The notes: a model not told the origin generated them from the sequence alone. Positions 1-9,060 are shown, counted from the first letter of the stretch. The stretch is 64,000 nt of DNA from Virgibacillus salexigens (GCF_014905415.1 NZ_BNEO01000002.1:124001-188000); one strand, 5' to 3'. Program-made: numbers and translations.

Positions 1-1055
1 GGTCCTCCGGGAGAGAATTGGATACGGGGGAGCGATGGATGCGAGGTGCATTAGCACCGCTAGACATTATCCCTGGAGTAGCTGGGATCAAGAAATTCAG
101 CAGCGGGGTACGGATTGCCAATCAAGCAGCCGATATAGGCCAATTTGGATTGACGTCTGGCATAAAAAGTAGTATGCAACAGGAGCTAAAGCATGTAGGA
201 GACATGGTAACTACTGCTGGGAAACATTCTGCTAGTAGATTAAAGCATGCTGGAGCAGTTGTGATAGCTAAGGTCGCTAAGGATGCAACGGCTATAGCAA
301 AAGCAGCAGATGCCGGAATCATTTCTGCCAAGAACCTAACTTCTACACGCAAAACGATCGCCCTAGATCAAGTAGGAAAAGTAACGATGCCAGCAGAGAA
401 CACCCACCACTTCGCCAAAAAAATGGAAGAACCAGTGAGTAAGACGGACGTGGGTAAAGTTGGAGGAGATACTTTAAATAAAAATGCAATACGTTTTACT
501 AACTTAGATGAAGCTAATGAATGGGGTAATTTGTATTATAATGATTGGATAACTTCTTTGAGTGAAAGCGAAAAGGAAGCAATTAAAAGATATACAGGTA
601 ATGACTACAGAAAAATTAATAATTACTTAAGAGGAGTCAGTGATAGTTTAGAAGGTTTAGATATTCAAGTGATTGATAATATAACCAGTGGTTTGGATAA
701 AGCTTATGTACCGCGTAATTTAAAAGTATATCGTGGAACGGATTTAAAGCCATTTATTGATTTATATAAGTTAAATGATGAAGGGGAAGTTATTGTTGAT
801 TCTTTGATCGGGAAAACAATAAAAGATGACGGTTTTACTAGTACTGCTATGGTTAGAGAATCATCTTTTGGTCATATGAATGTTTCTTGGGAGATTAATG
901 TGCCAGAAGGCTCTAATGCTGCATATATTGGAGGAATTAGTCATTATCCAAATGAGGCAGAATTATTATTAAATGCCGGACAAGAAATGGTTATAAAGCA
1001 AGCTACTGTTAATAGTGATGGAAAGATACATTTAGTTTTAGACTTATTAAAGTAG
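1..1055 (+). CDS. Polymorphic toxin C-terminal part with ADP-ribosyltransferase tip (5' end outside window)
   Basis: The reading frame is open from the first base, so only the 3' part of the gene is here. The first ~80 bases repeat the pre-toxin TG segment of the gene at 2731 (shared Asp-Thr-Gly-Glu-Arg-Trp and a Leu-Asp-Ile-Ile-Pro-Gly stretch). An Ala/Lys-rich linker follows to about base 480. The last ~190 codons look like an ADPrib_exo_Tox type domain: an Arg in a Val-Tyr-Arg-Gly context near 729, Ser-Thr in Phe-Thr-Ser-Thr near 834-845 and a Glu-Ala-Glu (ExE) near 952-960. The family transfers ADP-ribose from NAD to a target protein in a rival cell. The next gene is an ADP-ribosylglycohydrolase, which supports this. 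The target and secretion route are not visible; type VII export is an inference. Confidence 0.8.
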   Translation, partial: SSGRELDTGERWMRGALAPLDIIPGVAGIKKFSSGVRIANQAADIGQFGLTSGIKSSMQQELKHVGDMVTTAGKHSASRLKHAGAVVIAKVAKDATAIAKAADAGIISAKNLTSTRKTIALDQVGKVTMPAENTHHFAKKMEEPVSKTDVGKVGGDTLNKNAIRFTNLDEANEWGNLYYNDWITSLSESEKEAIKRYTGNDYRKINNYLRGVSDSLEGLDIQVIDNITSGLDKAYVPRNLKVYRGTDLKPFIDLYKLNDEGEVIVDSLIGKTIKDDGFTSTAMVRESSFGHMNVSWEINVPEGSNAAYIGGISHYPNEAELLLNAGQEMVIKQATVNSDGKIHLVLDLLK

Positions 1056-1065
1056 GTGTATAAAA

Positions 1066-2091
1066 GTGGATAAAAGAAGAATGATTGATAGATGGGAAGA
1101 TGATAATAAATCTTTTCTTAAATTAAGTGTTAAGCAAAGAATTATGCCTACAATTTATGGTGGTATAATAGGAGATTTATTAGGCGTACCAGTTGAATTT
1201 AGAAAAAGAGATTCATACTGCATAAAGGACGTAACTGGATTTGGAACATACAATCAACCACCTGGAACTTGGTCAGACGACACATCTCTAACAATGTGTT
1301 TAATAGAAAACCTAATAGAAGAAGGACCTAAAACGGATTTAATGGATAAGTTTGTTCAATATAAAAGAGATGGGTATTGGACGCCATACGGGAAAATGTT
1401 TGATATTGGAAGAACAACAGATGAAGCTATTACTCGTTATGAGCATGGGATGACAGTTGAAGAGTGTGGCGGAAGAGATGAGTATGAAAATGGTAATGGT
1501 GCAATCATGAGAATCGCCCCTTTAGTATTTGTTCTTTATAATGAATTTAATTTTATGAAGAAGGTAGAGTTTATAAAAAGTTTTACTAAATTAACTCATG
1601 CACATCCTCGTTCAATTGTTGGTTCAATTATCTTTATTGAATTTTTATTTAGACTATACCATAATAATACTCCTCAAGAGGCGTTAAATGTAATCAAGCG
1701 CCTATTCGATAAAAATTTTGATGAATCGCATAACTATCAACAAGAACTAAATTGTTATGCAAGGCTGTTCGATAATGAATTCTTTGAATTGGATAAAGTG
1801 GAAATTAATTCAGATGGGTATGTGGTACATACTTTAGAAGCTGCAATATGGTGTCTTGGAAATTCAACAAACTTTGTAGAAGCAGTGCTAAAAGCAGTTA
1901 ATTTAGGTGATGACACGGATACTATTGCTGCAATAACCGGGAATATGGCAGGTATGTATTATAAAATGAAAGAAATCCCAAGCGAATGGCTAGATAAAAT
2001 AGCTAGAAAAAGAGATATTGATAAATTAGTAAATAATTTTTATCATTACTGTGCTGATAAAGCAGTTTTAGAAGAATACGGCAGTAATTAA
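1066..2091 (+). CDS. ADP-ribosylglycohydrolase family protein, likely immunity to the upstream ART toxin
   Basis: A 341-residue protein of the DraG/ARH family (PF03747). Metal-binding motifs are visible: Ser-Asp-Asp-Thr at residues 70-73 and Gly-Asp-Asp-Thr-Asp-Thr at 281-286; an N-terminal Gly-Gly-Ile-Ile-Gly-Asp is also typical. Family members hydrolyse the ADP-ribose bond on modified proteins using two Mg ions. It starts with GTG ten bases after the toxin stop. Sitting directly behind an ADP-ribosyltransferase tip, it most likely acts as the immunity protein by removing the modification, as is known for some interbacterial ART toxins. It is full length and looks intact, unlike most immunity genes further on. 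Confidence 0.85.
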   Translation: MDKRRMIDRWEDDNKSFLKLSVKQRIMPTIYGGIIGDLLGVPVEFRKRDSYCIKDVTGFGTYNQPPGTWSDDTSLTMCLIENLIEEGPKTDLMDKFVQYKRDGYWTPYGKMFDIGRTTDEAITRYEHGMTVEECGGRDEYENGNGAIMRIAPLVFVLYNEFNFMKKVEFIKSFTKLTHAHPRSIVGSIIFIEFLFRLYHNNTPQEALNVIKRLFDKNFDESHNYQQELNCYARLFDNEFFELDKVEINSDGYVVHTLEAAIWCLGNSTNFVEAVLKAVNLGDDTDTIAAITGNMAGMYYKMKEIPSEWLDKIARKRDIDKLVNNFYHYCADKAVLEEYGSN

Positions 2092-2123
2092 CATTTGAAG
2101 ATTTAAAGTAAGGGAGCAATATT

Positions 2124-2536
2124 GTGCAGAAGGGACTTTTTGCAAAATATAATAATGAAATCTATGAAGTTAGTAGAATTGATGAGGCGAGTATAAGGCT
2201 TATAAGCAAAAATAATAGTGATGTAAAAAAATGGTTTTACTGAAAAAAATACCCTAATTATTATAAAAACATCGATTCTCTTCCTAAACTGTATATAAAA
2301 GAAGTAAACAAGAAACAAGTTCAAGAGCTTTATGAAATTGATTATAAAGCAAAATATAAGGGATTTGAATACAATCTAAGTTTTAACGATAAAACGAAGG
2401 ATTTGTTTCTTGGAACTACGAATGCTGAGGTTGCTAAAATTAATAACTTTGAAAGAACGGATAAATACTATTATGAAAAAAAGTCAAGAAATCTGAGATA
2501 GAAATCAGAGAAATTCGAAAAGAAATTAGCTTATAA
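2124..2536 (+). pseudogene. Broken small immunity-like gene
   Basis: A GTG with a GGGAG site upstream opens a frame of ~135 codons, rich in Lys, Tyr and Asn, interrupted by an in-frame TGA at 2241-2243. The frame resumes unchanged after the stop. Near the 3' end a run of A bases (2474-2483) appears to have lost one base: shifting the frame there adds a plausible Lys/Glu-rich tail ending at 2536. The short, charged, tyrosine-rich protein directly behind a toxin/immunity pair looks like an orphan immunity gene. It faintly resembles small Gram-positive immunity proteins, but I cannot name the family. Confidence 0.55.
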
Positions 2537-2730
2537 AATACTTTATATATTTAAATCTATAGTAACATAGTGATTTTTAATAGTTAATCTTATTAATTTA
2601 CTAACAGACATAATTGGATATTTAACTCAAAACAAATAGTTAGAAGAAGTTACATACATGAATGAACGAAAGAGAATAGTTACAGAAATCCTAGAGCATA
2701 AATTCTACTGCAAAGAGGGAGGTCTGATAA

Positions 2731-4479
2731 ATGGATGTAAAATACATCCCTTCAGATTGGGAGAAGATGCGAAGTGGTTTAGGCGATCTCGTGGGGTTAG
2801 GTCGTTGGGGCAAAGGCATGATTGATGAACTGAAGGATATCACGGAGAACATGGAAGATGCAGCCTCTGATATTGCCGAATATGACAGTGATGGGGTTAT
2901 CTCTTTTTCGCATATCGACCGCGAATCAACCTATCAAAAGCTCTACGAAGATTTTCAGGTAATGCATGACTTTACCGGCAAGGTTGGCGATATCGTCGAT
3001 CGCACGATGGATCAACCGTTTTATGAAGATATTGATGCGTTTGTGTCAGCGATGAAGGAAGCAACGATTTCCAACTATACAACAAAGAACCGAATTGGGG
3101 CAACGGAAGAACAAATTACCTATCATGGCTATGGAGCGATGCACACGACCCGTGAGGTACCAAAAACAGAGGTAAGTCTTGATGATTTATTCAGTGGAGA
3201 TACCTTTTATGGGGAACAAATGCAGATCGAATATGAGATGTGGAAGGCAGAGCACCCGGACCAGGATTTCACACAAGAAGAATATCAGATGGCTGCCGTC
3301 AACATGAATGCGTTCGAATATGAATCAATAAAAGATCAGCAATTAAATAAGGAATTTTGGGTTAATATAGGAGCTTTGGTGGTAGTTGTAGGCGTGGCAG
3401 TTGTATGCCCTCCAGCAGGGTTGGCGTTAGGAGCTGCTTATGGTAGTTTAGAATTAGGATCTGCGATATCAGGAAAAGATTGGTCCTCCGGGAGAGAATT
3501 GGATACGGGGGAGCGGTGGATGCGAGGTGCATTAGCACCGCTAGACATTATCCCCGGAGTAGCTAGGGTAAAGAAATTTGCCACAACCACACGAACTGTA
3601 GGTAAAGTAGCGGATCTAGGAAGAATAACCAAACAGCCATCTAATGTAAGAAATCTTGTCAGCACAGCAAAAGAAACCGCCACTGCACGTTTAACAAGTG
3701 CCAGACAAGTTGTAAATAACAAAATGTCTTTAGTAAAGGAAAACGTCAGTGGAACTGTGGTCAATGCAGCCCAAAAAGCAGATGATGTGGCTACCCATCT
3801 ACGAGCTGGTATGCAGCCAAATGTTGCCATTGCTGGTGGAGGAAGGCTGGATGATGCAGCTGTAACTTACTTTAGTGCGAAGGCAAAGGATGCAGGGTTT
3901 GTAAAGAGCAGTGTAACTGAAAGCAGCAGTGGTGCAGGAAAACATTTGGATGATGGTAAGGATTCAGCTAAGGGTACGATGGGTAATAATAGGCAGATAG
4001 ACTTTACAAGAGGTTTTGACGTAGACCCTAAATACAGCTCTTATGAACAAAGGGTAAAAACTACCCCTGTTAATAAAGGTGAATGGAGTAACGAACGAGC
4101 AGAATCGTTATTTATCTCCGATAAGACCGGTGAAATAAAAAAATATCTTGATGAAGCTGGTGTTGATGGAGTTGAGTATAAAAACGGAATGCCAGACTTT
4201 TCTCCATTTTCCAAAGGTGAAATTAAATTAGCAAATATGACTAATGATAGAAAATCAAACTTCTCGACTGCTGATGAAGAATTGGCTAAAAAGTGGAGTA
4301 CACCAGAACAAAAATGGACAGCAGAAGATATAGCTGATTGGCGAGAAGATAATAAATATACTTGGCATGAACTTAACGACTTGGAAACAATACAATTGGT
4401 GCCAAGTAAAATCAATAGTGTTTTTAAACATTTGGGTGGAGTTGGAGAATATAATATAAAAGTTAAGTTAGGAGAGTGA
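2731..4479 (+). CDS. Polymorphic toxin with pre-toxin TG domain and HNH/Endo VII-like nuclease tip
   Basis: 582 residues behind a GAGGGAGG site; an in-frame TAA immediately before the ATG fixes the start. Residues 1-205 are acidic and helical and would be the trafficking part; I do not recognise it as a classic LXG or WXG100 domain. A hydrophobic stretch lies at ~209-248. The pre-toxin TG (PT-TG) segment is at ~256-275, and an Ala/Lys-rich linker runs to ~415. The tip (431-582) ends in Thr-Trp-His-Glu at 544-547 followed by Thr-Ile-Gln-Leu-Val-Pro, the signature of colicin-DNase/WHH-type HNH nucleases. It is the only complete toxin gene in the window, and its linker is copied at 6353 and 9132. 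The downstream ORF overlaps its stop, as immunity genes do. Confidence 0.8.
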   Translation: MDVKYIPSDWEKMRSGLGDLVGLGRWGKGMIDELKDITENMEDAASDIAEYDSDGVISFSHIDRESTYQKLYEDFQVMHDFTGKVGDIVDRTMDQPFYEDIDAFVSAMKEATISNYTTKNRIGATEEQITYHGYGAMHTTREVPKTEVSLDDLFSGDTFYGEQMQIEYEMWKAEHPDQDFTQEEYQMAAVNMNAFEYESIKDQQLNKEFWVNIGALVVVVGVAVVCPPAGLALGAAYGSLELGSAISGKDWSSGRELDTGERWMRGALAPLDIIPGVARVKKFATTTRTVGKVADLGRITKQPSNVRNLVSTAKETATARLTSARQVVNNKMSLVKENVSGTVVNAAQKADDVATHLRAGMQPNVAIAGGGRLDDAAVTYFSAKAKDAGFVKSSVTESSSGAGKHLDDGKDSAKGTMGNNRQIDFTRGFDVDPKYSSYEQRVKTTPVNKGEWSNERAESLFISDKTGEIKKYLDEAGVDGVEYKNGMPDFSPFSKGEIKLANMTNDRKSNFSTADEELAKKWSTPEQKWTAEDIADWREDNKYTWHELNDLETIQLVPSKINSVFKHLGGVGEYNIKVKLGE

Positions 4480-4970
4480 TTAGGATGGCCATGATTAATG
4501 ATGATTTATTTGGAAAGCTTGAATATAAAAACAATTTTTGGAGAGGAGAAACAACTATTAGAATGTTTGATTTGGAAAAAGAAATACTTTTAAGTGTCGA
4601 TGCACATGAAAATGCTGACTTTTCAAATGTGCAAAGAGAAGCATTTATTAACTTTAATCAAGATATGAAAAACATAATAAATGAGGCTGAAAAGAAAGTT
4701 TACGATTACTATATTGAGAACTATGAAGAGTATAGAGAGATGTTAGGTAATGAATCAGAAGCAGATAAATTTGCACCAAAGATTGATTCTATCTCAGATT
4801 TAAAGAGAATAGTGAAGCCGGTTGAATTAATCGTAAGAAGAGTAAGAAAGAATGGAAAAAGAAGATTAGGTTTACTTTGCGATGTCTCCTGGGATATTGA
4901 CAATGGAATGGGAATAAAAATTGAAGATGAAATGGTAGAAGAAGTAGGTTATCAAGATATTGTATTATAA
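4476..4970 (+). CDS. Probable immunity protein to the nuclease toxin
   Basis: 164 residues, overlapping the toxin stop by 4 bases, which implies translational coupling. An internal ATG a few codons in (Met-Ala-Met-Ile-Asn) is an alternative start. The protein is acidic and cytoplasmic, with a C-terminal Asp-Asn-Gly-Met-Gly-Ile-Lys-Ile followed by Val-Gly-Tyr-Gln-Asp-Ile-Val-Leu. That ending recalls DUF6985/DUF2004-type proteins often found behind nuclease toxins. Position and size make an immunity role likely; the family name is tentative. A strong terminator follows at 4999. Confidence 0.65.
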   Translation: MIRMAMINDDLFGKLEYKNNFWRGETTIRMFDLEKEILLSVDAHENADFSNVQREAFINFNQDMKNIINEAEKKVYDYYIENYEEYREMLGNESEADKFAPKIDSISDLKRIVKPVELIVRRVRKNGKRRLGLLCDVSWDIDNGMGIKIEDEMVEEVGYQDIVL

Positions 4971-4998
4971 CTTTCATAATATTATGGATGATAAAATT

Positions 4999-5034
4999 AA
5001 CCTTGAATGGAAGTGAGTTCATTCAAGGTTTTTT
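4999..5034 (+). terminator. Rho-independent terminator after the toxin/immunity pair
   Basis: An 11-bp perfect stem (AACCTTGAATG with CATTCAAGGTT), a 10-base loop and six T bases. It closes the 2731-4970 unit. Confidence 0.9.
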
Positions 5035-5040
5035 CTCATA

Positions 5041-5262
5041 ATTAATAGATGAAAGGTGATAAAAAAAGACTGTATGAAATTTAGTCTCTGGAACATTCCA
5101 CTTTTTCCGTAGCGCATCCAACTCTTCTTTCCCCAATTCAAACTTAGGTATATTGGGAATTGAATAAGGTAAGTTTTTATTAATAGGTCTTTAGATTATT
5201 TTGAATAATTTCCCATTTGATTCGTATTAAACACTAAAGATATTTATTAAAGAAATGTTAGA
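5041..5262. other. Intergenic stretch, nothing recognised
   Basis: AT-rich DNA between the terminator and the next gene fragment. I see no promoter, RNA or coding frame that I can support. Confidence 0.4.
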
Positions 5263-5573
5263 ATGGGAAGAGGAAATGCTATTTTCGATGATGTATTTTA
5301 TTACTCTTCAGGAGATAAGAAGCTTATTAGTCCAGCAAAAGTAACTAAAGAAATAGAAGATAAAAGGCAATTATTCTATTGTAGTGGTAAAAAATGTAAT
5401 GCAAAATTAAGTCATAACATAGGAAAAGGCAAAAACCCTAAGTCTTACTTTTTTTAAGAAAATTGCGCGACGAAGAGAACAATACTCATCATAAGGATTG
5501 TGATTTTTATTTACTAGATGAATATATCCAAGTCAAAGAATTGAAAAGTATTAGAAAAAATATAGTGGAGTAG
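5263..5573 (+). pseudogene. Frameshifted Cys/His-rich protein fragment
   Basis: The first frame gives 64 residues with Cys-x4-Cys (Cys-Ser-Gly-Lys-Lys-Cys) and then stops after a run of eight T bases at 5449-5456. Reading one base out after that run restores a frame with His-His-Lys-Asp-Cys and about 40 more residues, ending at 5573. Together the Cys and His residues look like a zinc-binding knuckle. There is no ribosome site before the ATG, so the 5' end is probably also lost. Family not recognised; a remote similarity to CoiA-like N-termini is possible. Confidence 0.45.
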
Positions 5574-5736
5574 AATGGTATGTTCCATTAGAAAATGAAA
5601 GTAAACCAAAACAAAATAAGAAAGAGAATAACAGTAAGGTTAAATCAAATTTGGATGAAACGAAATACATAAAGAAATATACCACAAAACAATATAAAAC
5701 TGCTGCACAAGCAATAATCAAAGGAGGGTATTTTTA

Positions 5737-6281
5737 TTGGAAACTATATTTAGCGATTTTATAAAACATGAAACAGTTGATAAAGATGTTATTATAAAAT
5801 ATATGGATAAACTCCCTGAAGAATTGATAGAAACATGGAAAAAATATGGGTTTGGTACTTTCGTAAATGACTTTTTAAAAGTTATTAATCCAGACGATTA
5901 TTTATACATTTAGAGAATAGTTATTTAAGATATGAGCATTTAATTCCTATTTTTACAACCGCAATGGGTGATATTATAGTATGGGAAAAAGGTAAGTATG
6001 TAAATTTATTAAATTTTAAGAAAGGATATGTTAATGTTGTTTCATCCGGGTTTGAATTCTTTTTTGATGACTTAAAAGATAATAACTTTATGAACGATGA
6101 ATTAATGTGGCAGCCTTATCCTGAAGCGATTAGTAAATACAGTGCCCCTAACTATGATGAGTGTTTTGGATACACCCCTCTATTAGGGTTAGGTGGAGTA
6201 GAAAAAGTAGAGAATCTAAAAAAAGTCAAACTGAAGGAACATATTCTTATAATTACTGAATTTATGGGACCAGTTCAGTAA
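5737..6281 (+). pseudogene. Frameshifted Tdi1-like (GAD-like/DUF1851) immunity gene
   Basis: Starts at TTG 5737 behind AGGAGGG. The frame matches the GAD-like part of the intact gene at 9977 (Tyr-Gly-Phe-Gly-Thr-Phe) and then hits TAG at 5911. A one-base shift there restores the rest: Met-Gly-Asp-Ile, Tyr-Asp-Glu-Cys-Phe-Gly-Tyr and the C-terminal ~40 residues. The last ~110 bases are nearly identical to the 3' end of the gene at 9977 and run on to the same terminator. The 5' half is much more diverged, so the 3' end may have been homogenised by recombination. No toxin tip of the matching type stands in front of it. Confidence 0.75.
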
Positions 6282-6304
6282 TGTTTAAGACAGAATTAAC
6301 TATA

Positions 6305-6341
6305 AGCACTTGATTGCCTTTTTGGTAACAGGTGTTTTTTT
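6305..6341 (+). terminator. Cassette terminator, copy 1
   Basis: A CACTTGAT-type left arm and a CAGGTG right arm followed by seven T bases. Near copies stand at 8286 and 10552, so this terminator travels with the cassettes. Confidence 0.7.
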
Positions 6342-7076
6342 GTGAGAAATTTAAAAGAAAACATCAGTGGAACCATAGTAAGTGCAGCCCAAAAAGCAGA
6401 TGATGTGGCTACCCATCTACGAGCTGGTATGCAGCCAAATGTTGCCATTGCCGGTGGAGGAAGGCTGGATGATGCAGCTGTAACTTACTTTAGTGCCAAG
6501 GCAAAGGATGCAGGTTTTGTAAAGAGCAGTGTAACTGAAAGCAGCAGTGGTGCAGGAAAACATTTGGATGATGGTAAAGATTTGGCTAAGGGTATAGATA
6601 ATGGTACTAGACAGGTATCTGACGATATCATTAAGGATGGTAGTCATTTGGTTAAAGGTGGTAAATTAAAACCAAATGTTAAATATCAAGCAGGTGAATA
6701 TAATTATCAATATAAGACAGATGGTTTAGGGAGACTTACTGATTTTAATGCGGATGACTTAAAACTAACAAAACGTAATAATAGATGTCTCATAAGTCCA
6801 ATACACCTGGAAAAGAACCTGGAGACCATGCAGGACACCTAGCGGCTGATAGATTTGGAGGCTCTCCAGATTTGGATTCTTGTATCTCAATCAAGTGGTG
6901 TTAACTTGAGTAAATACAAAAAGCTAGAAAACCAATGGGCTAAAGCAATAGAAGAAGGAAAAGACGTTTCAGTTAATGTTAAAGTTAATTACGAAGGAAA
7001 TAGTTTAAGACCTAGCAGCTTTGATATAGAATATGAAATAGATGGTCGTATGAGGTTCACAAGTTTAGAGAACTAG
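6342..7076 (+). pseudogene. Orphan toxin cassette: linker plus YeeF-type DNA/RNA non-specific endonuclease, frameshifted
   Basis: The first ~250 bases copy the linker of the toxin at 2731 (corresponding to 3736-3978), but no trafficking domain precedes it. After a region with repeated Lys/Asn/Tyr, a frameshift near 6785 is needed to reach Gly-Asp-His-Ala-Gly-His-Leu, the active-site region of Endonuclea_NS_2 nucleases such as Bacillus YeeF. A second shift near 6880 restores Val-Ser-Gln-Ser-Ser and the tail ending at 7076. It is therefore a silent cassette with at least two frameshifts. The immunity partner at 7087 fits the YeeF/YezG pairing. Confidence 0.8.
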
Positions 7077-7086
7077 GGGGGATTAT

Positions 7087-7553
7087 GTGAAGTTATTTGA
7101 GGACTATTTTTCAGAATTACAAACAGACTGGTGGCTATTTGTTTAGAGTATGTTGATAATAAAGCTGATGAAATTTTTATTTATTGTTCGTATGAACCAA
7201 AAATGTATGTTTTTGATTTTTTCTATAAAATTAATGGAAAAGTTGTTCATAAACATCAACTAAACGAGGCTTCAAAAGAATTGGATAGTCAACAAAATCG
7301 GGTTTACGATGTTTCGAGAGAAAGACAGAAGGCTGCACTAAGAATAGGTAATCAAAATTTAAAGCATATTCATAAAAAATGTGAAGAGTTCAATAAAGAT
7401 ATGCCAACAGAAATGAAATTACATTATAATGTAAAGAAAAATAGCTTAAAAGGAAAATATAGATATGATTTAGTTTATTCTATTGATGACGAACTATTAC
7501 CAGATGATATCTTTGATTTATGGTTCGAAGAAGTGAAAGAAAATAATTTGTAA
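7087..7553 (+). pseudogene. YezG-family (DUF600) immunity gene, frameshifted near the start, copy 1
   Basis: GTG at 7087 behind AGGGGGG gives Phe-Glu-Asp-Tyr-Phe-Ser-Glu-Leu-Gln-Thr-Asp, then a one-base loss near 7126 breaks the frame (compare the intact order at 8905). From 7131 a frame of 140 residues continues to the usual end Leu-Leu-Pro-Asp-Asp-Ile-Phe-Asp-Leu-Trp-Phe-Glu-Glu. Only the first ~15 residues are lost, so internal initiation could still yield a near-complete protein. It pairs with the nuclease cassette just upstream. Confidence 0.7.
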
Positions 7554-7560
7554 AACTAGA

Positions 7561-7750
7561 CCTTGATTGGCTAAAGTCCTTTCAGGGTTTCTTTTTTGAG
7601 GGGCTACCTAGTGCCGAATGAACCGCTAGTTATTAATAGAAAATAGATACTCTTTGTAAGCCGTATAGGTTGTTTTAACAAATTCTTTAGTACGTACAAC
7701 ACCTTTTAAAAAGGTAACCTATCTAGTGAGTTTCATTAGTTGTGAAATAG
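7561..7750. other. Intergenic stretch with a weak hairpin
   Basis: A short CCTTGA/TCAGGG hairpin followed by TTTCTTTTTT (7563-7599) may be a weak terminator for the YezG copy. The remainder shows nothing I can name. Confidence 0.35.
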
Positions 7751-8113
7751 TCTAAAATCTTAGATACTACCATTCACGAACTTTATGAGCTTATTGATAA
7801 TGCGGATTTTACAGGGATTTCAGAATTTTCCGAGGAAGAAGAAAACTTGAGCATTGCTCGAATTTGGTCACTATTAGTTGATGCTGTAGCTTATACCTCA
7901 TGGGAAGCTTATAAAAATGAAGAAGTGAAATATTTACCTCAGTCATTAGAAAGTATTACTACCGATAGTATTATTACCTTCTTAAATAGTGCAGTGGAAA
8001 CCAGCTTTGTTAAAGTAGAGGAAATCAAAAGAATGGAAAAAGTTTATAATGATTATAGGAGTACAAATGCTGAAATTCCAAAAAAAAGAGAAATATTTTA
8101 TGGATATTTTTAA
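7751..8113 (+). pseudogene. 5'-truncated Imm6-like immunity gene
   Basis: The frame is open from 7751 with no ATG until far inside. It reads Glu-Leu-Tyr-Glu-Leu-Ile-Asp-Asn, Phe-Thr-Gly-Ile-Ser-Glu-Phe, then Ala-Tyr-Thr-Ser-Trp-Glu-Ala-Tyr and Tyr-Leu-Pro-Gln-Ser-Leu-Glu. This matches what I recall of the Imm6 immunity family, whose normal N-terminal ~50 residues would be missing here. An internal TTG at 7847 gives 88 residues but cuts the domain. No Imm6-type toxin tip is left nearby. Confidence 0.55.
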
Positions 8114-8285
8114 ATAAGCAATATACCTTGGAATTTGTCTTGTAATACTTAATGCTCTTGATTTGTTGATAAATTATACTTAGGCTAACCTGCATATTAA
8201 ACATATGTTGCAAGCTCTTTGTAACAAGCAAAATATATAGAATTTATGCTTAATGTTTGTTGACTGCCCTAAGGTTATAAAAAAA

Positions 8286-8329
8286 GCACTTGATTGTCAG
8301 ATAGGCATCAGGTGTTTTTGTTTTTTTAG
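8286..8329 (+). terminator. Cassette terminator, copy 2
   Basis: CACTTGAT pairs with ATCAGGTG (8287-8294 with 8307-8314), followed by T-rich sequence. Confidence 0.75.
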
Positions 8330-8461
8330 TTTAGATTTTTAACTTTGATTAACATTGGACAGACTATTGAGATTCATAGCTCAATGAAGGTAGTATCATC
8401 AAGGTATTCTGTTTAATACTGTGTATGTGAAAATAATAAGATAGGCGAGATGACATTTTAC

Positions 8462-8557
8462 ATGCCAAGAGGACTTAAGTTACTGCCGAACCCACAACCT
8501 AACGAGATTGACAAAGCTCGTGGCGATAAACAGTGGGTAACCAAAAAGGTTGTTTAA
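8462..8557 (+). CDS. Short ORF in the repeated inter-cassette unit, copy 1 (31 aa)
   Basis: The peptide contains Asn-Pro-Gln, then Asp-Lys-Ala-Arg-Gly-Asp-Lys-Gln-Trp-Val-Thr. The same core recurs at 10746 within a second copy of the same ~330-bp inter-cassette segment. Either both are relics of one gene or a small peptide is kept. No ribosome site is evident. Confidence 0.3.
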   Translation: MPRGLKLLPNPQPNEIDKARGDKQWVTKKVV

Positions 8558-8605
8558 TAGCACAAGAGGAATAAAAATAGGGTTGTAATATTCTTAGGGA
8601 GTGCC

Positions 8606-8672
8606 GTACAATTCTCGATATTCGCTAAAAGCGTTACAAAATTTTAAAATTTACGTTACTTAATACAAGCTA
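8606..8672 (+). repeat. Repeated site A (shared with 11614 and, weaker, 10880)
   Basis: A core of AATTCTCGATATTCGCTAAA followed by AGCGTTACAAAATTT. The sequence to the left of it is homologous to the left side of the 10880 copy, and the sequence to its right is almost identical to the right side of the 11614 copy. This is the arrangement of an empty site next to an occupied one. Confidence 0.6.
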
Positions 8673-8864
8673 ATTATATTAGATATAAATCAAATACACC
8701 AGGAAAAGAATCTGGAGACCATGCTGGACATTTAGCTGGTGATAGGATTGGGGGATCTCCGGATGATAAACTTGTTCCTCAATCAAGCAGTGTTGATTTA
8801 AGTAAATATAAGAAGTTGGAGAATAAATGATGGACGTATAAGTTTTACAAGTTTAGAAAATTAG
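8641..8864 (+). pseudogene. Endonuclea_NS_2 toxin tip remnant, copy 2
   Basis: Lacks any start and any linker. It keeps Asn-Thr-Pro-Gly-Lys-Glu, then Gly-Asp-His-Ala-Gly-His and Val-Pro-Gln-Ser-Ser. An internal deletion of about 35 codons joins Glu-Asn-Lys directly to the tail Asp-Gly-Arg-Ile-Ser-Phe-Thr-Ser-Leu-Glu-Asn, also out of frame. Bases 8606-8829 are ~99% identical to 11614-11837. Confidence 0.75.
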
Positions 8865-8874
8865 AGGTGGTTAA

Positions 8875-9060
8875 ATGAAGGAATTTGAAGATTATTTTTC
8901 AGAATTACAAACGGATATGGTTTCAATTTGTTTAGAGTACTTTTTTGAAAGAGCTAATAAAAAAATATATATTGTTCATATGAAGAAGGTCTTGTTTCAA
9001 ATGACTTCTTTTATAATATTAAGGTGAAAATCTAGAAAAAATCAATTTGAAGGAACATTC
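8875..9060 (+). pseudogene. YezG-family immunity remnant, copy 2
   Basis: ATG behind GAGGTGG. It starts like the other YezG copies (Phe-Glu-Asp-Tyr-Phe-Ser-Glu-Leu-Gln-Thr-Asp-Met-Val), shifts frame near 8968 and is cut off after about 60 codons. The conserved C-terminal half is absent. The 3' break is followed near 9085 by a scrap resembling the end of the Tdi1-like gene. Confidence 0.7.

Noticed and set aside
2241..2243. TGA read as selenocysteine or as a recoding site
   Set aside because: No SECIS-like hairpin follows and a nearby A-run frameshift shows that the gene is decaying.
2103..2324. 73-codon open frame on the minus strand
   Set aside because: Phe/Ile-rich shadow of the broken immunity gene on the other strand; no ribosome site.
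3438..3830. 130-codon antisense frame in the toxin gene
   Set aside because: Mirror of the conserved linker coding frame; the same shadow appears at each linker copy.
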